Shown: positions 8,773-17,705, counted from the first letter of the stretch. The stretch is DNA of 64,000 nucleotides from Methylobacterium thuringiense (GCF_022179645.1 NZ_BPRA01000015.1:186001-250000), one strand, 5' to 3'. Numbers and translations: made by a program. Notes: a model not told the origin generated them from the sequence alone.

Positions 8773-8776
8773 CGCC

Positions 8777-9514
8777 ATGCGCGCCGACGCTTTCTTCGCC
8801 GCCCTGGAGCAGATGCCTGTCGCAACTCTGGACACGATGCTCGGTGCGGGCGGCCTTGTCGTGGTTGCACCTCATCCCGACGACGAAAGCCTCGGCTGCG
8901 GCGGTCTGATCGCGTCGGCTTGCGCGGCGGGACGCGGGGTGCGGCTCGTGGTGCTGAGCGACGGCTGCGGCTCACACACCCACTCCCGCACTTATCCGCC
9001 GGAGCGCCTGCGCGATCTGCGCGAGACCGAGACACTGAACGCTGTGGCCGAGCTCGGGCTCGCCGCCGAGCACGTGCGCTTCCTTCGCCTCCCCGACGCC
9101 GCAGTGCCAAGCACGGGACCGGAAGCCGAAGCGGCGGCTCTGGTGATCGCCGACGCGGCCTGTGCCTGCGAGTACGGCACGGTCTGTGTCACGTGGGGCC
9201 ACGACCCGCATTGCGATCATCAGGCCGCCGCCGCGATCGTTGCCCTGGCCCGGCCGCGCCTTGGAACCACACGCGTCTTCGCCTACCCGGTCTGGGGCTG
9301 GACCCTGCCGCCCGAAACCGAGGTCGGCCCGGCACCCGAGGGCGTTCGGCTCGATGTGACGGACAACAGCGCGGCGAAACGCCGGGCCATCGCAGCGCAC
9401 GCCTCGCAGACCACAGCGCTCATCGCCGACGATCCCGAGGGTTTCCGCCTGGAAGCCGCGATGATCGACCGGCTCTGCGGCCCTCACGAAGCCTTCATCG
9501 AGGTGCCTGCATGA
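8777..9514 (+). CDS. PIG-L family N-acetyl-sugar deacetylase
   Basis: 245 residues. The zinc-binding motif PHPDDE is near residues 32-37, within VVVAPHPDDESLGCGG, and a second metal-ligand region HDPHCDHQ is near residue 143. This is the LmbE/PIG-L family, which removes N-acetyl groups from GlcNAc-type glycosides (as in GPI-anchor and mycothiol synthesis). ATG 8777 lies 4 bp after the preceding stop. Its stop overlaps the next ATG (ATGA), so production with the methyltransferase is coupled. The sugar substrate is presumably the product of a neighbouring glycosyltransferase. Confidence 0.93.
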   Translation: MRADAFFAALEQMPVATLDTMLGAGGLVVVAPHPDDESLGCGGLIASACAAGRGVRLVVLSDGCGSHTHSRTYPPERLRDLRETETLNAVAELGLAAEHVRFLRLPDAAVPSTGPEAEAAALVIADAACACEYGTVCVTWGHDPHCDHQAAAAIVALARPRLGTTRVFAYPVWGWTLPPETEVGPAPEGVRLDVTDNSAAKRRAIAAHASQTTALIADDPEGFRLEAAMIDRLCGPHEAFIEVPA

Positions 9515-10116
9515 CCCGTCACCCGACCTCGCTGTCGCCAGCATACTTCGCCGGTCTCTACGCCGACGATCCCGACCCATGGCGCTTCGCAACCAGCGAT
9601 TACGAGCGTGCCAAGTACGCGGCGACGCTGGCGGCCCTGCCTCGGCCCCGCTATGCCTCGGCTCTGGAGGTCGGCTGTTCGATCGGCGTGCTGACGCGCC
9701 AGCTCGGGTCCCGTTGCGGGGCTCTGACGGCCTTCGACGTGGTGTCCTCCGTGCTCGAAAGGGCGCGTGTCGCCTGTGCCGACCAAACCCAGATCCGCTT
9801 CCTGCAGGCTGCCGTGCCCGGCGACTGGCCGGATGGGCGCTACGACCTCATCCTGCTTTCCGAGATCGCGTATTACCTCGACCGGGCCGACCTCGCCCGC
9901 CTCGTCGCCTGCGTGGAGACGGCTCTGCTGCCCGGCGGGGACATCGTCCTCGTCCACTATCTGGGCGAGACCGACTACCCGCTCTCGGGTGACGCGGCGG
10001 CGGACGGCTTCATCCAGGGCTCCGCCGGCTTCGCTGAGATTCTCGCCCAGTCGCGGACGGCCGAGTATCGGCTCGACGTTCTCCGGAGGGCCGTCCCTGA
10101 GGTGGCAGTCGCGTGA
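9511..10116 (+). CDS. NodS-like SAM-dependent methyltransferase
   Basis: 201 residues, class I Rossmann methyltransferase. The N-terminus FAGLYADDPDPWRFATSDYERAK is the signature of the NodS-like group, and ALEVGCSIGVLT near residues 50-61 is the SAM-binding loop. Rhizobial NodS N-methylates the deacetylated end of a chitin oligosaccharide. Here the gene follows a deacetylase with an ATGA overlap, so methylation of a freed amine is a reasonable guess. The next gene begins with GTGA overlapping this stop. Confidence 0.9.
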   Translation: MTRHPTSLSPAYFAGLYADDPDPWRFATSDYERAKYAATLAALPRPRYASALEVGCSIGVLTRQLGSRCGALTAFDVVSSVLERARVACADQTQIRFLQAAVPGDWPDGRYDLILLSEIAYYLDRADLARLVACVETALLPGGDIVLVHYLGETDYPLSGDAAADGFIQGSAGFAEILAQSRTAEYRLDVLRRAVPEVAVA

Positions 10117-10964
10117 GCACCGTCAGCGTCATCACGCTGAACAAGAGCCGCCGTCCCCACCTCCTGCGCCTGCTCGAAGGGCTATCGCGCGGACCAGCGC
10201 CGGCCGACTGCATCGTCGTGGAAATGGGTGGCGACACGGCTGCATTGCCTGATCCCGGTTGTCCGCTGCATCGGGTCGATCTGCCGAGCGAGGGTCTGCC
10301 GCTGGCTGCAGCACGCAACGCCGGACGCGCTGCAGCCTCGGGCGGGACGCTGATTTTTCTCGATGTCGATTGCATCCCCTCCGCAGATCTCGTCGCGGGC
10401 CTCGCTGCGGCGGTTGCGGAGCACGACGGCCTCGTCTGCTGCGAGATCCGCTATTTGCCGCTCGGTGCGGTGACGGATGGCTGGACGGAGGAGGGTCTCG
10501 ACCGGGTTGGGCTGCGGCATCCAGCACGTGTATTTCCAGCGCGGGGCATCGTGGCGGCAGACAAACCGGGATTGTTCTGGTCGCTCGCCTTCGCCGTGCG
10601 CGCGACGACTTTCGATCGCCTGGGTGGCTTCGATGAGGGCTTCGACGGCTACGGCGCCGAGGACACCGATCTTGCCTTCCGCGCCTCCGAACTCGGCGTA
10701 CCGGTGCTCTTTGCTGCAGGACCACGCGCCTGGCACCAGCACCACCCGTCCTGCGACCCACCGCTCCAACACTTTTCTGACATCGTCCGCAGCGCCCGCC
10801 GCTTCCACGCGCGGCACGGCCTCTGGCCGATGGAGGGCTGGCTCGAGGCCTTTAGCGAACGCGGCTTGATCGCGTGGGATCGGAGCGATGGACTCGCTGT
10901 TCGGCGCGTGCCGACGCCGGACGAGATCGCCGCGGCGCGGCTATCGCCGGACCAAGCCTTCTGA
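10113..10964 (+). CDS. Family 2 glycosyltransferase (galactosyltransferase-like C-terminus)
   Basis: 283 residues with a GT-A fold. The start VSVITLNKSRRPHLLRLLEGL is a shortened family-2 N-terminus, the metal-binding DVDC motif is near residue 87, and the acceptor motif FDGYGAEDTDLAFRASELG near 184-202 is of the Glyco_transf_7C kind. GTG 10113 overlaps the methyltransferase stop (GTGA). No membrane segment is visible, so it is cytoplasmic. Its 3' end overlaps the convergent glycosyltransferase gene by 24 bp. Confidence 0.9.
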   Translation: MSTVSVITLNKSRRPHLLRLLEGLSRGPAPADCIVVEMGGDTAALPDPGCPLHRVDLPSEGLPLAAARNAGRAAASGGTLIFLDVDCIPSADLVAGLAAAVAEHDGLVCCEIRYLPLGAVTDGWTEEGLDRVGLRHPARVFPARGIVAADKPGLFWSLAFAVRATTFDRLGGFDEGFDGYGAEDTDLAFRASELGVPVLFAAGPRAWHQHHPSCDPPLQHFSDIVRSARRFHARHGLWPMEGWLEAFSERGLIAWDRSDGLAVRRVPTPDEIAAARLSPDQAF

Positions 10965-12038
10965 GGACGTCCAGGTGCCGGGACGTCGCCGGTCTTCGAT
11001 CTCCTGTGCCATCGCTTCGATCTCGGACACCGTTCGCGTAAGCGCATCCGGCTCGGCGAGGCCGGCGATCATCGCAGGATCGAGCGCGAGCCCCCGGCGG
11101 ACGAGATCCGGCCATTCCGCAGCGGCCGGCCAACCGTCGGAGACGACGACGGCAGCCCCGAGCAGGGCCAACGCTTCGGCCTTGGCCGCCTGTTCGTCAT
11201 AGGGGCGCGGTTCGGGCAGACAGATGAAGCGCTTGGCCGCCCCTACGACCGCAGCCACGACGCCGTCACCGCCGCCACCGACGACGAGGGAGGCCGCCAC
11301 GAGATGCGCGCCGACATCAGTGACCCAACCGTGCAGATGCAGGTTCGCAGGCAGCGATAATGCGGCGCTCGTGCCATGAACCGGGCCTAGGACGTGCCAA
11401 GCGCGATCCGGTACGGCGTCGGCTGCGTCAGCCAGCAGCGCGAGCCGGCCGCCCTCGCCACCCTGCCCGAAGACGACGACGATCCGGCCGTCCTCGGCCG
11501 CTGCCGGCGCTGGAGCCGCTCCGAGAAACCCAGAAAACAACGTCTTGGCGCGGACCCAATCCGGCATCTCCCCGCCATCGAGAGCAGCGGGAAACGGCGC
11601 GATCAGGCGTCTCGCACTCCGGAATGCTTCGAGATGAGGCAGATCGGTTCGTGTCCCGGCAAGCCGCACGACGAGCGTCGGTACGGACAGGAGGCGGCAC
11701 AGCAGGGCTACCTCGACCGAGACGTCGACGATGACCAGAACCGGATCCGCTTCGGCGATCCAGGCCGCGATCCGCGCCATTCGTGCGCGGATGCCAGAGT
11801 GGCCGAGCGGCGCGTAGTGCAGGCTTGTCGGGCGGTCGACCTCGCGATCGTCTCCGTCGAAGCCGGCGATCCGGTCGTCCGGCAGATCGACGAACGGCCC
11901 CGGCGCGTTCCCCGGATCGCGTTCGGAGAACGTCCCGATCAGCGTGCAGGGCCGGTCGAGCGCCCGTCCGATCATGCAGGCGCGCTGCCAGTGCCCGGCG
12001 CCCTGATGGTGGACGTAGATGCCGATCGGCCGAGTCAC
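10941..12038 (-). CDS. MurG/GT28-like glycosyltransferase
   Basis: About 365 residues of GT-B type. The N-terminus IGIYVHHQGAGHWQRA resembles the GHxxR region of MurG-like enzymes. The C-terminal half has GGGGDGVVAAVVGAAKRFICLPEPRPYDEQ, a donor-binding loop like that of GT28 proteins. GTG 12038 is chosen because it overlaps the stop of the upstream gene (GTGA); a much longer open frame upstream is a shadow of the neighbouring gene. It is the last gene of the leftward operon of three glycosyltransferases. Donor and acceptor are unknown. Confidence 0.82.
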   Translation of the reverse strand: MTRPIGIYVHHQGAGHWQRACMIGRALDRPCTLIGTFSERDPGNAPGPFVDLPDDRIAGFDGDDREVDRPTSLHYAPLGHSGIRARMARIAAWIAEADPVLVIVDVSVEVALLCRLLSVPTLVVRLAGTRTDLPHLEAFRSARRLIAPFPAALDGGEMPDWVRAKTLFSGFLGAAPAPAAAEDGRIVVVFGQGGEGGRLALLADAADAVPDRAWHVLGPVHGTSAALSLPANLHLHGWVTDVGAHLVAASLVVGGGGDGVVAAVVGAAKRFICLPEPRPYDEQAAKAEALALLGAAVVVSDGWPAAAEWPDLVRRGLALDPAMIAGLAEPDALTRTVSEIEAMAQEIEDRRRPGTWTSSEGLVRR

Positions 12039-13126
12039 GCCGCATCCTCGCCAAGCAGCACATCGAATTCCGCGAGGGCCGGCTCGAGATCTTGGAGCAC
12101 CGCCGGGGCCGCCCGGGCGTCGAGCCACCGGCTTGCCCGCTCGACGAAGGCGATGGCGTTCGGACAGGTCTCGGGGGCGATGGCGGAGCGATCCTCGTGG
12201 TCGAGCCCGATTTCTTCGGCAACGCAGGACCAGCCTCCCGCAACAGCAATCTCGGGCCAAAGCCGGCGCAAGGCCGCGCGGCGCTGGATCAGGGCGCACC
12301 AGTGCGCGGGCGACGGCAGCCGGTAGGCGTCCCCACCGCCCGCGACGGCAAGGCGCCGGATCATCTCGACCGCCATGCCACCCTCCGCGCGCCCATGGGC
12401 TCGGTCTGAGACATGGACACTGACGGCAGGACAATGCCGCAGCCGCCCGCCCTGCTCCTGCACGCGGCCCACCAGAGCGTTGTCCTCGCCTCGGCGCAGC
12501 GCCGGCAATCCGCCGACGGCGCGATAGAGGGCCGCCCGCAGGGCGAGACTCGCGCCGGTATGGTCGCCATGGCGCGGAGCCGGGTCGTGGACGGGCGGAT
12601 CGAGCCTGTCCTCCAGTGCGCGGACAGCCTGCCAGTAGCGTTCGATCCGGGCATGCAGGCCTGCGACTGCAGGGTCCAGCTCGGTTTCGCGTGCAATGAT
12701 GAGGCGGCCGCCGACGATCTCGGCCGTGGACAGGGCGCGCAGGTTGGCGGCGACCCAATCCGGCGGAAGCCAGGCGTCGGCATCGGTGGTGAGCAGGACG
12801 CCATCCTCGCAACCCTCCTCATCCAGCCAGTCCGCGCCGGTCTCGAGCGCGAGGCGACGTGCCGTGCCGACATGCGCCTCGGCGGGGGCGAGCGTCGTCT
12901 CGATCAGGCGCACGTCGAGGGCCGCAGTCTCACCGCCGGCGATCATCGCCCGCACAGCCTCCACAGTGCCATCACTGCAATTGTTGGCTGCGATCACGAC
13001 GCGCAGTCCCGCGTCCTCCGGAAAACCGTCCTGAGCCGCGAGCGAACGGATCAGGCGGGGCAGTCGCTCGACCTCGTCCCGCGCCGGCACGCAGACCACG
13101 GCCGCCGATCCTCTAGGGTCGCTCAT
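12035..13126 (-). CDS. Family 2 glycosyltransferase
   Basis: About 363 residues of GT-A type. It starts SAAVVCVPARDEVERLPRLIRSL, followed by VVIAANNCSDGTVEAV and the metal motif TTDADAWLPPDW near residues 100-111. ATG 13126 is 5 bp downstream of the preceding gene stop (13132-13134, minus strand), which fits tight coupling. The C-terminal segment after residue 240 is less conserved. It is in the middle of the three-gene operon. The substrate is unknown. Confidence 0.88.
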   Translation of the reverse strand: MSDPRGSAAVVCVPARDEVERLPRLIRSLAAQDGFPEDAGLRVVIAANNCSDGTVEAVRAMIAGGETAALDVRLIETTLAPAEAHVGTARRLALETGADWLDEEGCEDGVLLTTDADAWLPPDWVAANLRALSTAEIVGGRLIIARETELDPAVAGLHARIERYWQAVRALEDRLDPPVHDPAPRHGDHTGASLALRAALYRAVGGLPALRRGEDNALVGRVQEQGGRLRHCPAVSVHVSDRAHGRAEGGMAVEMIRRLAVAGGGDAYRLPSPAHWCALIQRRAALRRLWPEIAVAGGWSCVAEEIGLDHEDRSAIAPETCPNAIAFVERASRWLDARAAPAVLQDLEPALAEFDVLLGEDAA

Positions 13127-13131
13127 CGCGG

Positions 13132-14226
13132 TCAGACCGCGACGGCGTCGAGCATGCGCCCCGGCTGCTCGCACGCGGGCGCAGCGGCGAGGATGGAGTG
13201 GTAGAGCGCTTCGTAGCGATCCGTCATGGTCTCGACGTCGAACAGCGCTTCGCCACAGGCCCGACAGGCCTGACGGTCGAGCCGGATCGCTTCGCCGATG
13301 GCGCGTGCGAGATCAGCGACGTCGTCGGCGCGGGCGCAGCGGCCGCAGCTTCGCGCGATCAGGTCAGGCAGCGCCCCGCGGGCGAAGGCCGCCACCGGCG
13401 TCCCGCAAGAGAGGGCTTCGGCAACGACAAGGCCGAACGGCTCCTCCCAGCGCGGCGTGACGAGGGCGACGGTGGCCCGGCCAAGATGTTCGGCGAGCGC
13501 ACCATGCGACAGGTGACCGAGATCGGTCAGGTCCGGCCCCAAGCGAGGCGCGATGTCTTTCGTCCAGTAGGCGATGTCGGTGCGCGGCCCGGCAAAGGTC
13601 AGCGGCAGTCCGGCGAGGCGTGCGGCGTCGATCGCCAGATGCAGGCCCTTCTCCGGAACGATCCGGCCACTCCAGAAGGCGTAAGGCGGCTCCGTCGGCT
13701 CGGCCCGGAAGCGGAAGATGCTGAGATCGATGCCGTTGCCGATGACATGCGCGTGCGGCACCAGCACCCGCCATTCCTGCGCGAGGCTTTTGGAGACGGC
13801 CGCGAAAGTCATCCGCGGAAAAGCCGCCGCGACACCGGCGGCGAGCGAGGCGAAGGGCGGCGTGTGGAGTGCTGTAACCATCGGTACCCCAAGACCGCGG
13901 CTGGCCCGTAGCGGCAGGTCGTGCAGGCTGTTGTTGTGTACGAGATCGAACCCGCCCCGTGCCACGGCCGCCATCATCTCCGTGTAGGCCGCGAACTCCG
14001 CAGCATCGACGGCGAGGGCCTTGACCGGATCGGCGAAGGCTTCGCCGGTGGGCGTACAGACGGTGTGAAGATCGAGCGCCGGATCGGATCCATGCGCGGC
14101 GAACAGTGTGACGGTATGACCACGCCGTTGCAGCGTCCGCGTCAGGAGGTGCGTGTGCATTTCGAGGCCGCCCGCATAGGGCTGAGCGATCGGATGTTTC
14201 AGATGGGCGAGGATTGCGATCTTCAC
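13132..14226 (-). CDS. Family 4 glycosyltransferase
   Basis: About 364 residues, GT-B retaining enzyme of the GT4 (GPGTF) kind. It begins VKIAILAHLKHPIAQPYAGGLEMHTHLL, the usual N-terminal substrate loop. It has FWSGRIVPEKGLHLAIDAARLAGLPL near 170-195 and the donor-binding WEEPFGLVVAEALSCGTPVAAF near 255-280 (the E-x7-E motif). GTG 14226 matches the family N-terminus; an upstream ATG at 14271 would add 15 unconserved residues. It is the first gene of the leftward operon. Confidence 0.9.
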   Translation of the reverse strand: MKIAILAHLKHPIAQPYAGGLEMHTHLLTRTLQRRGHTVTLFAAHGSDPALDLHTVCTPTGEAFADPVKALAVDAAEFAAYTEMMAAVARGGFDLVHNNSLHDLPLRASRGLGVPMVTALHTPPFASLAAGVAAAFPRMTFAAVSKSLAQEWRVLVPHAHVIGNGIDLSIFRFRAEPTEPPYAFWSGRIVPEKGLHLAIDAARLAGLPLTFAGPRTDIAYWTKDIAPRLGPDLTDLGHLSHGALAEHLGRATVALVTPRWEEPFGLVVAEALSCGTPVAAFARGALPDLIARSCGRCARADDVADLARAIGEAIRLDRQACRACGEALFDVETMTDRYEALYHSILAAAPACEQPGRMLDAVAV

Positions 14227-14271
14227 GCTTGTCCAGTTCGTCGATGTCAGTTCTCGAAATCGTACAGGCAT

Positions 14272-14778
14272 GTGCTTCGCAATGTCGCGAATGCCGGTAC
14301 CGATCCCACTTCAGTTCCGGCACAACCTCGCCTCAGTAGAACGAGTTCCTGGCCTCGCGTGCATCGACGAAAGGTCGCATGCGACTATCTTGCGAGGGGC
14401 GCAAGTGTGGATGCGAGCACGGCACACGATGAGCTGAAGGGCGACGATTTCTGCGCGGATCCGGCGCGTCACGCCTTTCGGGTGCGGACGACTTATTGGG
14501 TTGGCGTGGTCGCATTTCTGGCCCTCGTCGTCGGTGGCGCAGGCATCCTGCTGGCGCGGCCTGGATCGTGCCGCCATTGCCGGCAAACCTCGATCAGACG
14601 GGATGGAGCTGCGGCCTGCATCGACGGGCTGGGGCACGGCCGCGGCAGCATGATCTCCGATCTCGCCCGGCCCTGGTATGCCGGGATCTAACGGCACGGC
14701 CCGAGCCTGCGCCACACGCTCACCGTCGCCCGTTTCATCCACAGCGGAGACGAAACGCCGCGTGGTGCAGGCGAGGCC
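14272..14778. other. Intergenic region before the DUF2252 gene
   Basis: About 0.5 kb between divergent genes. It should hold the promoters of the GT4 operon (leftward) and of the DUF2252 gene (rightward), but no convincing promoter could be picked. The only coding candidate is the small ORF at 14407-14691. Confidence 0.5.
14407..14691 (+). CDS. Possible small single-span membrane protein
   Basis: A GTG-started frame of 94 residues with one convincing hydrophobic span, TYWVGVVAFLALVVGGAGIL. It has a charged N-terminus and a C-terminal part with CRHC. No ribosome-binding site stands out and no family is recognised. It could be spurious, but the hydrophobic segment followed by charges is not what a random GC-rich frame usually gives. 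Confidence 0.3.
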   Translation: MDASTAHDELKGDDFCADPARHAFRVRTTYWVGVVAFLALVVGGAGILLARPGSCRHCRQTSIRRDGAAACIDGLGHGRGSMISDLARPWYAGI

Positions 14779-16047
14779 ATGCGCGTTGTTGGGCCGGAAG
14801 CAGGGCGGCGATCTCGTGTCCGGACGCCGCCCGATCGACGATGGTGGCGTATGCGCGAGACCGGACGGCTCGACCTCGATGAACGGGCCATGGTGCTGGA
14901 GCGCCAACGCACCCTGAAAATGGCGCGCTCGGCGCATGCCTATGTCCGCGGCAATACCGGCACCTTCTACGATTGGCTGGACGGCCTGAACCGCGGCACG
15001 CTGCCGGAAGGTCCTCCTGTCTGGATCTGCGGCGACTGCCACCTCGGCAATCTCGGACCGCTCGCAGATGCCGACGGCCGTGTCGACGTTCAGATCCGCG
15101 ACCTCGACCAGACCGTCATCGGCAACCCGGCGCACGATCTCGTGCGGCTCGGCCTCTCGCTGGCAAGCGCCGCCCGCGGCTCCGATCTCCCGGGTGCCGT
15201 CACGGCACGGATGCTGGACGGCATGATGCGCGGCTACGCCTCGGGCCTCGGCGGCCCGATGGGAGACGGGCCGGCAGAGCCGGACGTGGTGCGCAGCGTG
15301 CGCCGACGGGCGCTCGGGCGGCACTGGAAGCATCTCGCCCGCGAGCGCCTCAAGGATGTCGAGCCTGCGATCCCACTCGGCCGCAAGTTCTGGGCGCTCG
15401 ACGACGCGGAATGGCATGCCCTCAAGGAGTTGTTTCGCGAGACGCGCGTACGGAACCTCGTGCTGAGCCTCGAAAGCCGTCGCGAGGGCGCCGAGATGCG
15501 TCTGCTCGATGCCGCCTACTGGATGAAGGGCTGCAGTTCGCTCGGTCACCTGCGCTACGCGGCGCTCGTGCGGATCACCGAGTCCGACGGCAAGCGCAAG
15601 CTCGCCCTCGTCGACCTCAAGGAAGCCGTCGCGGCAGTCGCGCCGGCGGCCCCGGGCGCGGAAATGCCGGCCGACCACGCCGAGCGGGTCGTCGCCGGGG
15701 CGCGCGCCCTGTCGCCGAACCTCGGCGAGCGCATGCTGCCGGTGCGCCTGCTGGACCGTCCCGTGGTGATGCGCGAATTGCGGCCGCAGGACCTCAAGCT
15801 CGACGTCGACCAGTTCTCGCAAGGCGAGGCCGTGCGCGCGGCGCACTACCTTGCCCATGTGGTCGGTCGGGCCCATGGCAGGCAGATGGAAGAGACGTCG
15901 GCCAAAGCCTGGCGCCGGGATCTCGCCGGCGGCAGTTCGGCCACGCCGTCATGGCTCTGGTCGAGCGTGGTCGAACTCGCCGGACGCCACGAGGTCGGCT
16001 ATCTGGAACATTGCCGGCGCTACGCCGCCGAGCAGGAGGCGGCGTAG
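14779..16047 (+). CDS. DUF2252 family protein
   Basis: 422 residues. The kinase-like DUF2252 signatures are visible: YVRGNTGTFYDWL near residue 55, WICGDCHLGNLGP near 84-96 (the HxxNxG catalytic-loop-like motif) and VQIRDLDQTVIGNPAHDLVRL near 105-125. Members have an aminoglycoside-phosphotransferase-like fold but no established function. No signal peptide or membrane span is visible. A closely spaced MTH1187-family gene follows 26 bp downstream. The start is uncertain: ATG 14779 is the first in frame, and ATG 14848 lies nearer to the conserved region. Confidence 0.85.
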   Translation: MRVVGPEAGRRSRVRTPPDRRWWRMRETGRLDLDERAMVLERQRTLKMARSAHAYVRGNTGTFYDWLDGLNRGTLPEGPPVWICGDCHLGNLGPLADADGRVDVQIRDLDQTVIGNPAHDLVRLGLSLASAARGSDLPGAVTARMLDGMMRGYASGLGGPMGDGPAEPDVVRSVRRRALGRHWKHLARERLKDVEPAIPLGRKFWALDDAEWHALKELFRETRVRNLVLSLESRREGAEMRLLDAAYWMKGCSSLGHLRYAALVRITESDGKRKLALVDLKEAVAAVAPAAPGAEMPADHAERVVAGARALSPNLGERMLPVRLLDRPVVMRELRPQDLKLDVDQFSQGEAVRAAHYLAHVVGRAHGRQMEETSAKAWRRDLAGGSSATPSWLWSSVVELAGRHEVGYLEHCRRYAAEQEAA

Positions 16048-16073
16048 GCGATCGGAGCCGAAGGATCGAGTTC

Positions 16074-16361
16074 ATGAAGGTGGTCGCGGATCTGTGCATC
16101 GTGCCGATGGGCGTCGGCCCTTCGGTTTCCGGCTATGTCCGGGCGATCAAGGCCATCATCGATGCGAGCGATCTCGACGCCGAGATGCATGCCAACGGCA
16201 CCAATATCGAGGGTGAGCTGAGCGACATCTGCCGTCTGGTCGAGTTGTGCGAGCAAAAGCTCAGCGAACTTGGTGTCCAACGCGTGTTCTTCACGATGGC
16301 CTTCTCGTCGCGCCGCGACAAGGATCAATCGATGGCCGACAAGCTGGCTGCCGTTTCTTAG
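16074..16361 (+). CDS. MTH1187 family (UPF0045) thiamine-binding-type protein
   Basis: 95 residues, the full length of this ferredoxin-like family. It begins MKVVADLCIVPMGVGPSVSGYV and has MHANGTNIEGE near residue 39-49 and an alpha-helical end with RRDKDQSMADKLAAV. Some members bind thiamine or a related molecule. ATG 16074 is clear. It ends 15 bp before the likely start of DNA polymerase IV and lies in the same frame as it, separated by a TAG. Confidence 0.85.
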   Translation: MKVVADLCIVPMGVGPSVSGYVRAIKAIIDASDLDAEMHANGTNIEGELSDICRLVELCEQKLSELGVQRVFFTMAFSSRRDKDQSMADKLAAVS

Positions 16362-16376
16362 ATTTCGGAGGCACCC

Positions 16377-17468
16377 ACGACCGAGAACCGGCAGGACTCT
16401 CCGGTCCGCAAGATCATCCACATCGACATGGACGCGTTCTATGCGTCCGTGGAGCAGCGCGACGATCCGGCTCTGCGCGGCAGGCCGATCGCCGTCGGCG
16501 GATCGCGGGAGCGCGGCGTGGTGGCGGCGGCGAGCTACGAGGCACGCGTCTTCGGGGTGCGCTCGGCGATGCCTTCGGTCACGGCGCGCCGGCTCTGCCC
16601 GGACCTCGTCTTCGTGAAGCCGCGCTTCGACGCCTACCGCGCGATCTCGGAGGAAATCCGCGTGGTATTCGCCGAGCACACGCCGATCATCGAGCCGGTG
16701 TCCCTCGACGAGGCCTATCTCGACGTCACCGAGAACCTGCAGGGCCTGCCGACCGCGACGGACGTGGCGCGGGCCATCCGCGCAAGCATCCTGGCGCGCA
16801 CCGGCCTCATCGCCTCGGCCGGGGTCTCCTACAACAAGTTCCTGGCCAAGGTGGCCTCCGACTTCAAGAAGCCCGACGCATTGTTCGTGATCACTCCGGC
16901 GATGGGGCCACGCTTCATCGAGGATCTCGCCATCGGCCGGTTCCACGGGGTCGGTCCAGTCACCGAAGCGAAGATGAAGCGGCTCGGCATCCATACCGGT
17001 GGCGACCTGAAGGCGCGCTCGCTGGACGAACTCGCCACCGCCTTCGGCAGCCATGCCTCCTACTACTACGGGGTGGCCCGGGGCATCGACGATCGGCCGG
17101 TGCGGGCGCACCGTATCCGGAAATCCATCGGCGCCGAGACCACCTTCTTCGACGACCTTGCGGAGTTCGATGCCCTCGCCGAGCGTTTGCAGCCGCTGAT
17201 CGATAAAGTCTGGACGTCGAGTACGATGAAGGCCGTGCGCGGACGGAGGGTGACGCTGAAGCTGAAGTTCTCGGATTTCGAGCAGATCACGCGCGCGCGC
17301 TCAGTCCCGGCCTGTGTTCCGGATCGCGCGGCCTTCGAAGCGATCAGCCTCGGTCTGCTCCGCGAGGCATTTCCGCTTCGCCGCAGCGTACGGCTCGTCG
17401 GGGTCTCGCTATCGGCCCTGGAGCATGGCCCGCAGACGGCGCCTGAGCAGCTCGGCTTCGGTCTTTGA
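16377..17468 (+). CDS. dinB: DNA polymerase IV (Y-family), apparent ACG start
   Basis: An error-prone translesion polymerase of 363 residues if begun at 16377. The catalytic motif is IIHIDMDAFYASVEQRD, and PVSLDEAYLDVT carries the second metal-binding acids. An SRGVVAAASYEAR-like finger region, an HhH segment and a little-finger domain (KFSDFEQITRARS) follow. The first in-frame ATG (16428) is the Met inside HIDMD and would remove a catalytic Asp, so translation must begin upstream. GGAGG at 16367-16371 is placed ideally for an ACG at 16377 that reads T-TENRQDSPVRKI. ATT 16362 is the only other listed start but overlaps that site. No SOS box was found upstream. There is no beta-clamp motif that I can assign with certainty. 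Confidence 0.88.
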   Translation, partial: TTENRQDSPVRKIIHIDMDAFYASVEQRDDPALRGRPIAVGGSRERGVVAAASYEARVFGVRSAMPSVTARRLCPDLVFVKPRFDAYRAISEEIRVVFAEHTPIIEPVSLDEAYLDVTENLQGLPTATDVARAIRASILARTGLIASAGVSYNKFLAKVASDFKKPDALFVITPAMGPRFIEDLAIGRFHGVGPVTEAKMKRLGIHTGGDLKARSLDELATAFGSHASYYYGVARGIDDRPVRAHRIRKSIGAETTFFDDLAEFDALAERLQPLIDKVWTSSTMKAVRGRRVTLKLKFSDFEQITRARSVPACVPDRAAFEAISLGLLREAFPLRRSVRLVGVSLSALEHGPQTAPEQLGFGL

Positions 17469-17705
17469 GGTCCGGGAAAGGCCGCAACCGCCTTGATACT
17501 CGGCCGCCATCGGCGTGAAGCAACCTGTGCTGAGGTCGTACGACAGCCATCCGGCGGCAGATCTCGGTCACCGGAAGCCCCGTCTCCTGCTCCTCGCTGA
17601 CGGCCTCATCTCGATCATCCATCGCTCGTTTCGACGGAGCCTGACTTCAGAGCGGACCCATTCCATGGGACAAAATCCGCAAGCCGGATGCCCTGCGAAT
17701 GACGT

